Below are positions 1 to 7,538 of a DNA stretch of 34,245 nt, one piece after another. How positions within the stretch are numbered: position 1 is the first letter of the stretch; every line of letters begins with the position of its first letter. Below the pieces are notes generated by a model, which saw only the letters and a list, made by a program, of their open reading frames with translations, was not told where the DNA came from and did not search any database. The stretch comes from Staphylococcus sp. GSSP0090 (GTDB lineage: Bacteria; Bacillota; Bacilli; Staphylococcales; Staphylococcaceae). Location: assembly GCF_013391405.1 (NCBI RefSeq), contig NZ_JACBFD010000004.1, forward strand, positions 1-34,245, read 5' to 3'. The position numbers and the translations under genes were made by a program.

Positions 1-358
1 TCGTCGTGTAGATACGATATTTGTTGTAGGTAACAATCGTAGGTTACTTGGATATCTGGATATAGAAGATATTAATCAAGGATTACGTGGAAATAAAGAA
101 CTGATTGATACGATGCAACGTGACATCTATCGCGTAAGAGTCGATAGTAAATTACAAGATTCAGTACGTACAATATTGAAAAGAAATGTAAGAAACGTGC
201 CTGTAGTGGATAGTGATGAAGAGACACTCATTGGATTGGTTACGAGAGCGAACTTAGTAGATATCGTGTATGACAGTATCTGGGGAGAAATCGAGGAAGA
301 CGATGATGCTACACAAGACGCAATTGTTGAGCCCGACAATGTAGGAGCTGATAAGTAA
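1..358 (+). CDS. opuCA: OpuCA, C-terminal part (glycine betaine/carnitine/choline ABC transporter ATPase)
   Basis: This is the 3' end of a gene that begins before the window; the reading frame starts at base 2 and ends at TAA 356-358. The 118 visible residues carry CBS-type repeats, including a stretch reading VPVVDSDEETLIGLVTR, and an acidic tail. The nucleotide-binding half lies outside the window. In the OpuC/OpuA family the ATPase energises uptake of compatible solutes, and its CBS domains are linked to sensing ionic strength or cyclic di-AMP. The stop codon overlaps the ATG of opuCB by one base (TAATG), so translation is probably coupled. The assignment rests on the tail plus the three opuC genes that follow. 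Confidence 0.9.
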   Translation, partial: RRVDTIFVVGNNRRLLGYLDIEDINQGLRGNKELIDTMQRDIYRVRVDSKLQDSVRTILKRNVRNVPVVDSDEETLIGLVTRANLVDIVYDSIWGEIEEDDDATQDAIVEPDNVGADK

Positions 359-993
359 TGAAACAATTCATAGAGCAATATGGTGGACAACTGATTTCTA
401 AAACAGTCGAACACTTTTATATCTCAATGATTGCGTTGTTAATTGCAATCGTCGTCGCAGTACCCTTAGGTATTATACTATCCAAAATGAAGAGAACTTC
501 AAATATTGTTCTCACAATTGCTGGTGTATTACAAACGATACCCACATTAGCAGTATTAGCTGTCATGATACCAATCTTTGGTGTCGGAAAATTACCAGCC
601 ATTGTAGCATTATTTATCTATGTACTATTACCAATATTAAATAACACGGTATTGGGTGTTAAAAATATTGATAGTAATTTAAAAGAAGCGGCAATCAGTA
701 TGGGGATGACACGTTTTCAGTTAATGAAAGACGTTGAATTACCATTAGCTTTACCATTAATCTTAGGTGGTATTCGATTATCATCTGTTTATGTCATTAG
801 TTGGGCGACACTGGCAAGTTATGTAGGTGCTGGTGGTCTAGGTGACTTTGTATTTAATGGATTAAATTTATATGACCCATTAATGATTGTAAGTGCAGCT
901 GTCTTAGTCACGGCATTAGCGCTAATTGTAGACGTATTACTATCATTAGTCGAAAAATGGGCAGTACCGAAAGGATTAAAAGTATCCAGATAA
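358..993 (+). CDS. opuCB: OpuCB, ABC transporter permease for compatible solutes
   Basis: The protein has 211 residues and is a membrane permease of the BPD_transp_1 family. About five or six hydrophobic segments are visible, the first near residues 20-42. The EAA-type loop that contacts the ATPase is seen around residues 115-135 (EAAISMGMTRFQLMKDVELP). It forms the membrane channel with OpuCD, while OpuCC delivers glycine betaine, carnitine or choline from outside. The start overlaps the opuCA stop by one base, and opuCC follows after 15 bases with an AAGGAGG site. The length is normal for the family. Confidence 0.95.
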   Translation: MKQFIEQYGGQLISKTVEHFYISMIALLIAIVVAVPLGIILSKMKRTSNIVLTIAGVLQTIPTLAVLAVMIPIFGVGKLPAIVALFIYVLLPILNNTVLGVKNIDSNLKEAAISMGMTRFQLMKDVELPLALPLILGGIRLSSVYVISWATLASYVGAGGLGDFVFNGLNLYDPLMIVSAAVLVTALALIVDVLLSLVEKWAVPKGLKVSR

Positions 994-1008
994 TTTAAGG
1001 AGGACATT

Positions 1009-1950
1009 ATGAAAAAGCTTAAACAGTATTGTATCGTGCTCGTACTGTGTCTGACTGTGTTATCTGGATGTAGTTTACCTGGTTTAGGTGGAAATAGCTC
1101 AGACAACGAGGTCAAAATCACAGCACTTGCAACGAGCGAGTCACAAATTATGTCTCACATGTTGAGACTATTAATAGAACATGATACAGATGGGAAAATA
1201 AAGCCATCATTAATTAATAACTTAGGTTCTAGTACTATTCAACATAATGCACTTGTGAATGGGGATGCGAATTTATCAGGTGCCCGTTATAATGGTACGG
1301 ATTTAACAGGTGCATTAAATGAAGATCCAATTAAGGATCCAAAAAAAGCAATGAAAGCGACACAAGACGGTTTCCAAAAGCAATTTGATCAAACATTCTT
1401 TGATTCATATGGTTTTGCAAACACGTATGCATTTATGGTAACTAAAGAAACTGCTAAAAAATATAATCTAGAAACTGTATCTGATTTAAAAGCACATAGC
1501 GATAAATTGAAACTTGGCGTCGATAGTTCATGGCTAAACCGTGAAGGAGACGGCTACCCAGGTTTTACAAAAGCGTATGGTTTTGATTTTAATACTGTAA
1601 GACCAATGCAAATCGGTTTAGTATATGATGCACTGAATTCGAATAATTTAGATGTAGCAGTCGGTTATTCCACGGATGGTCGTATTGCTGCATATGATTT
1701 GAAGGTATTAAAAGATGAAAAACATTTCTTCCCGCCATATGATGCGAGTACAGTGGCAACAAATGATTTATTAAGAAAACACCCTGAATTAAAACCAACA
1801 ATAGAAAAATTACACAATAAAATTTCAACGAGTGAAATGCAGAAACTCAATTATCAAGCTGATGGTGAAGGTCAAGAACCTGCAGTCGTAGCTGAAAAAT
1901 TCTTAAAAGCACATAACTATTTTGAAAACGATAAGAAAGGTGGTCAATAA
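1009..1950 (+). CDS. opuCC: OpuCC, substrate-binding lipoprotein of the OpuC transporter
   Basis: The protein has 313 residues. A lysine-rich start and hydrophobic core are followed by the lipobox LSGC with the modified cysteine at residue 21, so it should be lipid-anchored on the outer face of the membrane. The rest is an OpuAC/ProX-type solute-binding domain; typical stretches are SESQIMSHMLRLLIEHDT, YNGTDLTGAL and GLVYDALNSNNLDVAVGYSTD. It binds quaternary-amine osmoprotectants for OpuCB and OpuCD. AAGGAGG lies eight bases before the ATG. The gene ends two bases before opuCD. Confidence 0.95.
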   Translation: MKKLKQYCIVLVLCLTVLSGCSLPGLGGNSSDNEVKITALATSESQIMSHMLRLLIEHDTDGKIKPSLINNLGSSTIQHNALVNGDANLSGARYNGTDLTGALNEDPIKDPKKAMKATQDGFQKQFDQTFFDSYGFANTYAFMVTKETAKKYNLETVSDLKAHSDKLKLGVDSSWLNREGDGYPGFTKAYGFDFNTVRPMQIGLVYDALNSNNLDVAVGYSTDGRIAAYDLKVLKDEKHFFPPYDASTVATNDLLRKHPELKPTIEKLHNKISTSEMQKLNYQADGEGQEPAVVAEKFLKAHNYFENDKKGGQ

Positions 1951-1952
1951 GC

Positions 1953-2642
1953 ATGGAAGGCAATTTATTTCAACAATTAATTGAATATTATTCAGTGAAC
2001 TATGGCTACCTTTGGGATTTATTTATCAAGCATTTACTTATGTCTGTTTATGGTGTACTCTTTGCAGCTATTGTAGGTATTCCGATTGGTATTATGATTG
2101 CACGATACAAAAAATTGTCTTGGACAATCATCACTATAGCAAACATCATTCAAACTGTGCCGGTCATTGCGATGTTGGCTATATTAATGTTAGTGATGGG
2201 ACTGGGCCCTACAACTGTTGTTGTAACGGTATTCTTATATGCGCTATTACCAATCATCAAAAATACATTTACAGGTATCGTCGGTGTTGATGAAAATATC
2301 AAGGATGCTGGTAAAGGTATGGGTATGACACGTAATCAAGTCTTGCGTATGATTGAGTTACCATTATCTTTATCTGTAATTCTTGGGGGATTGAGAATTG
2401 CACTTGTTGTAGCTATCGGCGTTGTAGCCGTTGGTTCATTTATAGGTGCGCCAACGTTAGGTGACATTGTAATTCGTGGTACAAATGCAACAGATGGAAC
2501 GACTTTTATTTTAGCAGGTGCCATCCCGATTGCTTTAATTGCTATTTTAATTGATATATTTTTAAGATTTTTAGAAAAACGATTAGATCCATCTAATAAA
2601 GCGAGTAAGAAGAAAAAACACGAACCACAAAGTATTAATTAA
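1953..2642 (+). CDS. opuCD: OpuCD, second ABC permease of the OpuC transporter
   Basis: The protein has 229 residues and is related to OpuCB. It has about five or six membrane segments, an EAA-type loop near residues 125-145 (GKGMGMTRNQVLRMIELP) and a lysine-rich cytoplasmic tail (KASKKKKHEP). It pairs with OpuCB to form the channel. The ATG is two bases after the opuCC stop, and an AAAGGTGG site lies inside the end of opuCC, so translation is coupled. The esterase gene follows after 12 bases and probably shares the transcript. Confidence 0.95.
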   Translation: MEGNLFQQLIEYYSVNYGYLWDLFIKHLLMSVYGVLFAAIVGIPIGIMIARYKKLSWTIITIANIIQTVPVIAMLAILMLVMGLGPTTVVVTVFLYALLPIIKNTFTGIVGVDENIKDAGKGMGMTRNQVLRMIELPLSLSVILGGLRIALVVAIGVVAVGSFIGAPTLGDIVIRGTNATDGTTFILAGAIPIALIAILIDIFLRFLEKRLDPSNKASKKKKHEPQSIN

Positions 2643-2654
2643 TAAAGGTTGTGA

Positions 2655-3425
2655 ATGATATTGGCAATATTAACAATAAATTATAATTCGACAACGATTG
2701 GTATGCATCATTCATTTTTAGTCATATTACCTGAAGATGCTACTTATTTTGATGCAGATGTACAACCGAAACCTTTGAAAACGTTATTACTCTTGCATGG
2801 GCTCTCAAGTGATGAAACATCGTACATGCGTTACACGAGTATTGAACGTTACGCAAATGCGCATCAATTGGCAGTAATCATGCCGAATGCGGATCATAGT
2901 GGTTATAGCAATATGGTATATGGTCATAAATATTTTGATTATGTACTTGAAGTATGGGATTATGCACATCAAATATTACCACTATCGAAAAATAGAGAAG
3001 ATAATTTTATTGCAGGACACTCAATGGGCGGCTATGGCACAATCAAATATGCACTTATAGAAGGACATCGTTTTGCAAAAGCATGTCCGTTATCGGCTGC
3101 GTTTAATGCACAAGGATTAATTGATTATGATTGGTATGATTATTCTGGTTCTGCAATTGCTGGTGCGGACGCACAAGTCAAAGGTACAAATTTAGATCCA
3201 TATCACTTAGTGGATGAAGCGATTAAGCAACAAAAAGTAATTCCCGAGTTACTTATTATGTGTGGTACAGAAGATGATTTATATCAAGACAATCAACAAT
3301 TTGTACAATATTTAAATGAACGCCAAATACCGAATACGTTTGAAGATACATCTGGTGAACATGATTATGCTTACTGGGATAAAGCGATACAACGAGCAAT
3401 CAAGTGGTTCGTAGAAGGCGTATAG
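2655..3425 (+). CDS. Serine esterase of the tributyrin esterase / FphF family
   Basis: The 256-residue alpha/beta-hydrolase has a catalytic serine in GHSMGG (Ser123), a likely acid at Asp207 or Asp208 (GTEDDL) and a histidine in GEHDYAYW (His236). An oxyanion-region motif, LLLHGLSSDE, lies at residues 45-54. It resembles EstA-type tributyrin esterases, S-formylglutathione hydrolases and the staphylococcal serine hydrolase FphF, which cleave short acyl esters; the natural substrate is not known. There is no signal peptide, so it is cytoplasmic. AAAGG at 2644-2648 fits the ATG at 2655, but a TTG at 2661 lines up better with the family N-terminus as I recall it. It ends the opuC transcript, before the hairpins at 3470-3536. 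Confidence 0.88.
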   Translation: MILAILTINYNSTTIGMHHSFLVILPEDATYFDADVQPKPLKTLLLLHGLSSDETSYMRYTSIERYANAHQLAVIMPNADHSGYSNMVYGHKYFDYVLEVWDYAHQILPLSKNREDNFIAGHSMGGYGTIKYALIEGHRFAKACPLSAAFNAQGLIDYDWYDYSGSAIAGADAQVKGTNLDPYHLVDEAIKQQKVIPELLIMCGTEDDLYQDNQQFVQYLNERQIPNTFEDTSGEHDYAYWDKAIQRAIKWFVEGV

Positions 3426-3469
3426 TAATTCAAATAAACGGCTTATATAAAAATATATAAGTAAGAAAA

Positions 3470-3494
3470 AAGCATCCCCATAGGAGGGATGCTT
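3470..3494 (+). terminator. Hairpin downstream of the opuC-esterase operon
   Basis: AAGCATCCC (3470-3478) pairs perfectly with GGGATGCTT (3486-3494) around a 7-base loop. It is not directly followed by a T run, so it probably works with the next hairpin at 3498-3536 as a tandem terminator. Confidence 0.7.
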
Positions 3495-3497
3495 CAG

Positions 3498-3536
3498 ACT
3501 GTCGACAAAGCCTCCGACTTTGTTGGCAGTTTTTTT
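3498..3536 (+). terminator. Rho-independent terminator of the opuC-esterase operon
   Basis: ACTGTCGACAAAG (3498-3510) pairs with CTTTGTTGGCAGT (3518-3530) over 13 positions, two of them G-U, and a run of Ts extends to 3536. The right arm also forms the left end of the nested palindrome at 3523-3620, so two alternative folds compete. Confidence 0.8.
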
Positions 3537-3620
3537 ATGCACGCTTTCCGCGGGCACTGCCTTAGCCTGTAGTCTTCGGCTAGTGTTATTCCCGCAGGAG
3601 TCGGCATAAATCACTGCCAA
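3523..3620. repeat. 98-bp nested palindrome, probable IS end or MITE-like unit
   Basis: TTGGCAGT (3523-3530) pairs with ACTGCCAA (3613-3620), and TTTATGC (3534-3540) with GCATAAA (3604-3610). Inside are CCGCGGG facing CCCGCAGG and TAGCC facing GGCTA. The central GC-rich block with a CCGCGGG/CCCGCAGGAG pair is the style seen at ends of IS1182/IS1272-type elements in Firmicutes; that family link is from memory. It lies directly before the transposase relic at 3622. Confidence 0.65.
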
Positions 3621-3621
3621 T

Positions 3622-3960
3622 ATGACACAACTCAAACCAATGATTGAATAATTAAAGGAAAGACAAAAATGGCCTTTTACATTAACAATTGATTCAGGAT
3701 AACAAGCACCCTTTAATGCATACTTTTTACATGAAAAAGCAATTGAACTAGCAACACTATATATGAGACTTAAAGAAGCACCTGTTTTTTAGAACAAACG
3801 ATTTTACCATGAAGATGATGATACATCATTACATAAAAGAACAATGCCTCCAAGACACAGATGTTATGTATCACCTACCGCAATAAGTTGACACTATATG
3901 CTATTAAGTAATTGGATCAATACTGGTCTGAAAGAGTACTACTATTTTAAAAAATTGTAA
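3622..3960 (+). pseudogene. Decayed transposase fragment (possibly IS1182/IS1272-like)
   Basis: One frame from ATG 3622 reads as protein-like sequence broken by in-frame stops at TAA 3649, TAA 3700, TAG 3790 and TGA 3889, and ends at TAA 3958. Readable pieces include MTQLKPMIE, LKERQKWPFTLTIDSG, NAYFLHEKAIELATLYMRLK and NKRFYHEDDDTSLHK. Three of the stops look like single-base changes of Gln or Tyr codons. The pattern weakly resembles the DAGYGSE...MLKE...YHEKDD region of IS1182-family DDE transposases. No frameshift is needed. The gene is far too short for a full transposase and certainly inactive. The family call is tentative; the pseudogene nature is clear. Confidence 0.6.
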
Positions 3961-3963
3961 ATT

Positions 3964-4010
3964 AAAAATAGACAAAGTCTTCGCTTTATTTGAAGGCTTT
4001 GTCTATTTTT
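3964..4010. terminator. Bidirectional terminator between the IS relic and ribU
   Basis: AAAAATAGACAAAGTCTTC (3964-3982) pairs with GAAGGCTTTGTCTATTTTT (3992-4010): 19 positions with one G-U pair and a 9-base loop. The A and T tails make it work in both directions. It ends the ribU transcript on the minus strand. Confidence 0.88.
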
Positions 4011-4025
4011 GATTTTGTAACTATA

Positions 4026-4571
4026 TTATTTAGGTAACACATTTTTAAGTCTATTATATAACAATATGAATATAACAGAGATGACAATCCCTTTGATGAT
4101 ATTAAATGGAATTACACCAGATACTATGACGATTTTAACATTTTCGACAACATCTGATAGATTCATTATCATGCCATAAAGTGGTAGCAAAACAAAATAG
4201 TTAAGTATGCTTAACACAATTGTCATAACGATTGTCGCGATACTAAGACCAACCATTTGTGATTTAATTTTATCTTTGTGTTTCGTTGCGAAATAGGCTG
4301 TTAATAAAAAGCTAGACGCCGCTAAGAAATTTGCAATGGGTCCAACTGGATCACCTATATTAAATAAAAAGTTCAGTAAATTTTTTATAAATTCTACGAT
4401 AAGACCTGCCACAGGGCCTAAAATAAATGTTGCTAGTAAAGCGGGAATGTCACCAAAATCCAATGTTAAATAAGGCGGTAAAAAAGGTATTGGAAATTTT
4501 ATGAACATTAAAATAAATGCCACCGCACTCAACATACTTATAGTAATGAGTCTTTTGGTTTGTTGATGCAT
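4026..4571 (-). CDS. ribU: RibU, riboflavin-binding S component of an ECF transporter
   Basis: The 181-residue membrane protein has about six hydrophobic segments. Conserved RibU stretches are visible: FIKFPIPFLPPYLTLDFGD near the start, then ATFILGPVAGLIVEFIKN and NIGDPVGPIANFLAA. It binds riboflavin and works with the shared EcfA/A'/T energising module encoded elsewhere. I place the start at ATG 4571 (MHQQTKRL) because AAGGAG lies ten bases upstream; a longer ATG frame to 4619 would run across the leader hairpin. The FMN riboswitch upstream (4641-4771) confirms the role. It is followed by the terminator at 3964-4010. Confidence 0.93.
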   Translation of the reverse strand: MHQQTKRLITISMLSAVAFILMFIKFPIPFLPPYLTLDFGDIPALLATFILGPVAGLIVEFIKNLLNFLFNIGDPVGPIANFLAASSFLLTAYFATKHKDKIKSQMVGLSIATIVMTIVLSILNYFVLLPLYGMIMNLSDVVENVKIVIVSGVIPFNIIKGIVISVIFILLYNRLKNVLPK

Positions 4572-4575
4572 ATTT

Positions 4576-4642
4576 AATTGTCTCCTTCCATTCATCTTAC
4601 ATAGAATAGGAGGAATCAATTACACAACAAATCGCATCCTCC
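4576..4642 (-). promoter_or_regulatory. ribU expression platform with mutually exclusive SD pairings
   Basis: On the minus strand the Shine-Dalgarno GGAAGGAGA (4581-4589) can pair through GAAT and AGGAG with CTCCT-ATTC just upstream. The same pyrimidine stretch TTCCTCC (4609-4615) can instead pair with GGAGGA (4637-4642), which directly follows the P1 stem of the FMN aptamer. There is no T run between the aptamer and the ATG. This fits translational rather than transcriptional control; which fold FMN favours is inference. Confidence 0.55.
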
Positions 4643-4771
4643 ATCTTCTCCCATCCAGACTTTACTGTCGGCTCTAGATTTTCACTAGATCAGCCATTTT
4701 ATCAAACATAAATAAAATGGGTCGCAGGCTTTATTTACTGCCGGTTGGGAATTGCACCCTACCCCGAAGAT
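4641..4771 (-). ncRNA. FMN riboswitch (RFN element) controlling ribU
   Basis: Read on the minus strand, the element starts with ATCTTCGGGGTAGGGTGCAA, then TTCCCAACCGGCAGTA, AGCCTGCGACC, CTGATCTAGTGAAAATCTAG, AGCCGACAGTAAAGTCTGG and ATGGGAGAAGAT. These blocks match the conserved RFN consensus in order, and ATCTTC/GAAGAT closes P1. The variable arm is the pair CATTTTATTTAT/ATAAAATG. FMN binding should lower expression of the riboflavin importer downstream. Confidence 0.97.
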
Positions 4772-4795
4772 GAATTTCTTAAATTTTATAAATTT

Positions 4796-4824
4796 ATCAT
4801 AGCTTATTACTCAGATAAAAACAA
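4796..4824 (-). promoter_or_regulatory. Promoter of the ribU leader
   Basis: On the minus strand TTGTTT (4819-4824), a 17-base spacer and TATGAT (4796-4801) form a good sigma-A promoter. It lies about 25 bases before the first base of the RFN element, so the transcript would begin just ahead of the aptamer. Confidence 0.75.
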
Positions 4825-4890
4825 TAGAATTGCTTAAAATAGCTCATTACACTGCTCTGTGTATAACGAAATTGATAAAATGATTCAAAT

Positions 4891-4928
4891 AAAGAATCTG
4901 GGACAAAAATAGATGTCTCAGATTCTTT
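4891..4928 (-). terminator. Terminator after srrB (dispersed staphylococcal palindrome)
   Basis: AAAGAATCTGGGACA (4891-4905) faces TGTCTCAGATTCTTT (4914-4928), 15 positions with one G-U pair. The core is nearly identical to the palindrome at 25427-25460. It lies 12 bases after the srrB stop on the minus strand. Confidence 0.75.
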
Positions 4929-4939
4929 CCTACGATTAG

Positions 4940-6703
4940 TCAGGGCGTTTTCGGTTTTGGTAGTGTAATAATAAATGTTGTTCCTTTACCCAGTGAACTC
5001 TTAACATCGATACTACCACCATGTTCATCTATAATCATACGACATATGAACAATCCTAATCCTGTACCTTGTTTACCTCTTTTACGAGCAGTATCTACTT
5101 TGTAGAATCGGTCAAAGACTTGTTGTAAATGTTCAGGTGCGATACCTGATCCAGTATCACTAATGTAAAGGATGTTCTCTGTTTGCGTTTCTCCAAATTC
5201 AATCTTAATTTCGTCACCTGGTTCAGTATATCTTGAAGCATTGTCTATCAGATTTGTTAATACTTGTTCTATTCTATCAGCATCATAAAACCACATTTGA
5301 TTATGTGTATTTGGACTTAAATTCATATTTAAACCTAAATCTTTAGCTTGTTTTTGATATTTTTGTTGTACTTTATCAAGTAAACGATCAATAGGTTGAA
5401 CGACTTTTTCAACGGTCAATCCTTCAGCATCCATACGAGCAACATTTAACAGCTCGTTGACTAATCTATTTAAGCGTTTTGTTTCATCTAACACAATTGA
5501 GAGTGACTCATGGATTTCTTCAGGTTCAGTAACGATGCCATCAACAATAGATTCTGTATAGCCCTGTAGCAAGGATATTGGTGTACGTAATTCATGTGAT
5601 ACATTCGCAATAAAATCTTTTTTCATTTGATCCATATTATGTTCATTTGTCATATCACGTATGATTGCTACAATACCGCTTCGACCATCAGGTTGAATTT
5701 GCTCGATATAACTTGTAATTATTACGAAGTAGCGTGTGTTAATTTCATAAACTTCAAATTGAGTTTCTTTATTTTTAAATGTAAGTTCATTTTGTTCATC
5801 CAGTTTTTCTAAAGCAACATGATCTAACATTTGTAATGTTGTATTTGCCATTTTATTTGAAATGATAATTTCTTTTTTATCATTAAAACCTAATACGCCT
5901 TCTACCATTGAATTGATTAGACTATCACGGATATTTTTAGATGAAGATAAAGCATCGATGTGTTGCTGTATTTCTGAACTCATTGTATTAAATGCACGCG
6001 ATAATTCACCTATTTCATCTCGTGAATTTACAGGGACCACTTGTGCATAGTCTCCTTTAGACACCTTTAAGGCTTGTGTTCTTAAGTTTCTTAAAGGTTT
6101 TGTAATTCTTGAGGATAAGAAGAAAGCAAAGATAGTTGTAATCGCTAAAAAGATAATTGCAATAATTAAAATAATAACGGTAATCACATTGTTAGTGTCT
6201 TCAATCGTCTTTAGGTCTTGATAGATAAATACACCGCTAAATTTATTTGATTGATCATTCGTTGATGAAATTGCTTTTGTAGGATAACCGATTAATACAT
6301 AAGTTCGTTGGTGACCATTAATATCTAAGGTGACATGCTCTGAAACTTGCTTACCATTGTTAAATACATGATTGTAATCATTGTTTTTTTTAATTTCTTT
6401 GACCATTTTGTTTTTCGTTTTATCTTTATCTTGTCTATCAATATGCTTATCATTCATGATGATAAGTCCAACTGGTCCTTCGATTAATTTTCTACTATGT
6501 TGTATTGCAGTTTCTCTATTATCGGCACTTTCTAAAAGTTGACTAATTCGTTTTGCGTCTTTTAATAATGAATCTTCAGTTTCTTGCGTAAAATAAGATT
6601 GTATAAACGTTATAAGCGCTGCACTTAATAAAATTAAAACTGTAGTCACTATAAAAATTATAGTTAACCACAGTTTTATGACAACGCTATTGAGTTGATT
6701 CAT
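4940..6703 (-). CDS. srrB: SrrB, membrane sensor histidine kinase (ResE-like)
   Basis: The 587-residue kinase has a membrane segment at about 10-34, an extracellular loop to about 170, a second membrane segment at about 172-196 and HAMP at about 197-250. A PAS-like region (about 255-350) follows, then the HisKA box FIANVSHELRTP with His370 and an ATPase domain with NLIDNASRY, DTGSGIAPEH and GTGLGLFICR. With SrrA it senses respiratory or redox state and nitric oxide stress in staphylococci. I choose ATG 6703 (MNQLNSVVIK), which overlaps srrA by 17 bases; the upstream GTG frame adds 11 residues that only mirror the end of srrA. The only cysteine is in FICR. The two ATPase-domain cysteines reported to form a redox disulfide in S. 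aureus SrrB are not present. Confidence 0.95.
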   Translation of the reverse strand: MNQLNSVVIKLWLTIIFIVTTVLILLSAALITFIQSYFTQETEDSLLKDAKRISQLLESADNRETAIQHSRKLIEGPVGLIIMNDKHIDRQDKDKTKNKMVKEIKKNNDYNHVFNNGKQVSEHVTLDINGHQRTYVLIGYPTKAISSTNDQSNKFSGVFIYQDLKTIEDTNNVITVIILIIAIIFLAITTIFAFFLSSRITKPLRNLRTQALKVSKGDYAQVVPVNSRDEIGELSRAFNTMSSEIQQHIDALSSSKNIRDSLINSMVEGVLGFNDKKEIIISNKMANTTLQMLDHVALEKLDEQNELTFKNKETQFEVYEINTRYFVIITSYIEQIQPDGRSGIVAIIRDMTNEHNMDQMKKDFIANVSHELRTPISLLQGYTESIVDGIVTEPEEIHESLSIVLDETKRLNRLVNELLNVARMDAEGLTVEKVVQPIDRLLDKVQQKYQKQAKDLGLNMNLSPNTHNQMWFYDADRIEQVLTNLIDNASRYTEPGDEIKIEFGETQTENILYISDTGSGIAPEHLQQVFDRFYKVDTARKRGKQGTGLGLFICRMIIDEHGGSIDVKSSLGKGTTFIITLPKPKTP

Positions 6704-7412
6704 TATTTGATTTGATTTCAAATTTATAACCAACACCCCAAACAGTTTGTATCATATGAGCAGCGTTCTCTGATACACGATTTAGTTTTTCTCTCAAGCG
6801 TTTAACATGCGTATCTACAGTCCGCAAGTCACCATAGAACTCATAATGCCAAACTTCTTTTAATAGTTGTTCTCTATCAAATACTTTATTAGGTGTTTTG
6901 GCAAGGAAGATTAATAGCTCATATTCTTTTGGTGTTAAATTCACTTGGCTACCATCAGCTAATACTCTGTGTGCATCATTATCAATGACTAAGTGATCAA
7001 ATTCTATTAAATCACGTGCATGTGGTTCACTTTGCTCTGTAGTTGCTACTTGTGTCCGTCTTAATAATGCTTTAACGCGTAAGACCACTTCTCTTGGAGA
7101 AAATGGCTTAACGATATAGTCGTCTGCACCAGATTCAAATCCTTCTACACGATTTGTTTCTTCACCTTTAGCAGTTAACATAATAATAGGCGTTTCTTTA
7201 TGCTCTCTTAATTTAGACGCGACCGTAATACCATCCATTTCAGGTAGCATTAAATCTAATAAAATACAAGCATAGTCATGTTCCATTGCCATTCTATATG
7301 CTTCGCTACCATCATTTGCTTCATGAATTTCAAAAGATTCTCTTTCAAGATATAACTTCAATAATCTTCTAATACGGTCTTCATCGTCTACGATTAGTAT
7401 TTCGTTTGACAT
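6687..7412 (-). CDS. srrA: SrrA, OmpR-family response regulator (ResD-like)
   Basis: The 241-residue regulator has a receiver domain (residues about 4-118) with acidic pocket DDE at 9-11, phospho-acceptor Asp53 in LLDLMLPEMDG, and Lys in IVKPF. The winged-helix DNA-binding domain covers about 138-235 (LTPKEYELLIFLA and RTVDTHVKRLREKL). Phosphorylated by SrrB, it controls genes for respiration, fermentation and nitrosative defence in staphylococci. GGGAGG precedes the ATG by nine bases. The 3' end overlaps srrB, so the two proteins are translationally coupled. Confidence 0.97.
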   Translation of the reverse strand: MSNEILIVDDEDRIRRLLKLYLERESFEIHEANDGSEAYRMAMEHDYACILLDLMLPEMDGITVASKLREHKETPIIMLTAKGEETNRVEGFESGADDYIVKPFSPREVVLRVKALLRRTQVATTEQSEPHARDLIEFDHLVIDNDAHRVLADGSQVNLTPKEYELLIFLAKTPNKVFDREQLLKEVWHYEFYGDLRTVDTHVKRLREKLNRVSENAAHMIQTVWGVGYKFEIKSNNESTQ

Positions 7413-7454
7413 ACGTATATACCTCCCACACTACTAACTTTCTAATTCAACCAT

Positions 7455-7463
7455 ATTATATCA
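7455..7463 (-). promoter_or_regulatory. Extended -10 promoter of srrAB
   Basis: On the minus strand TGATATAAT gives a TGn-TATAAT extended -10 about 40 bases before the srrA ATG. I see no good -35 hexamer at the usual spacing. The operon may also receive read-through from rluB, since no terminator lies between rluB and this site. Confidence 0.6.
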
Positions 7464-7538
7464 TAGCTTTAAGATGAAAAGTGATGATGAAGCGAAAGTT
7501 TGTGAAATAATTATCATAATAAATTTTTTCGATTTAGA

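Noticed and set aside
3312..3635. Minus-strand frame of 107 residues over the esterase end and IS palindrome
   Set aside because: It runs against the esterase gene, through two terminators and the palindrome, has no SD and no recognisable domain.
7500..7519. TTGTGAAATAATTATCATAA upstream of srrA, a possible Rex or Fur site
   Set aside because: The half-sites are spaced two bases too far for Rex, and the Fur match is only about 10 of 14. It lies far upstream of the -10. Not enough to call.
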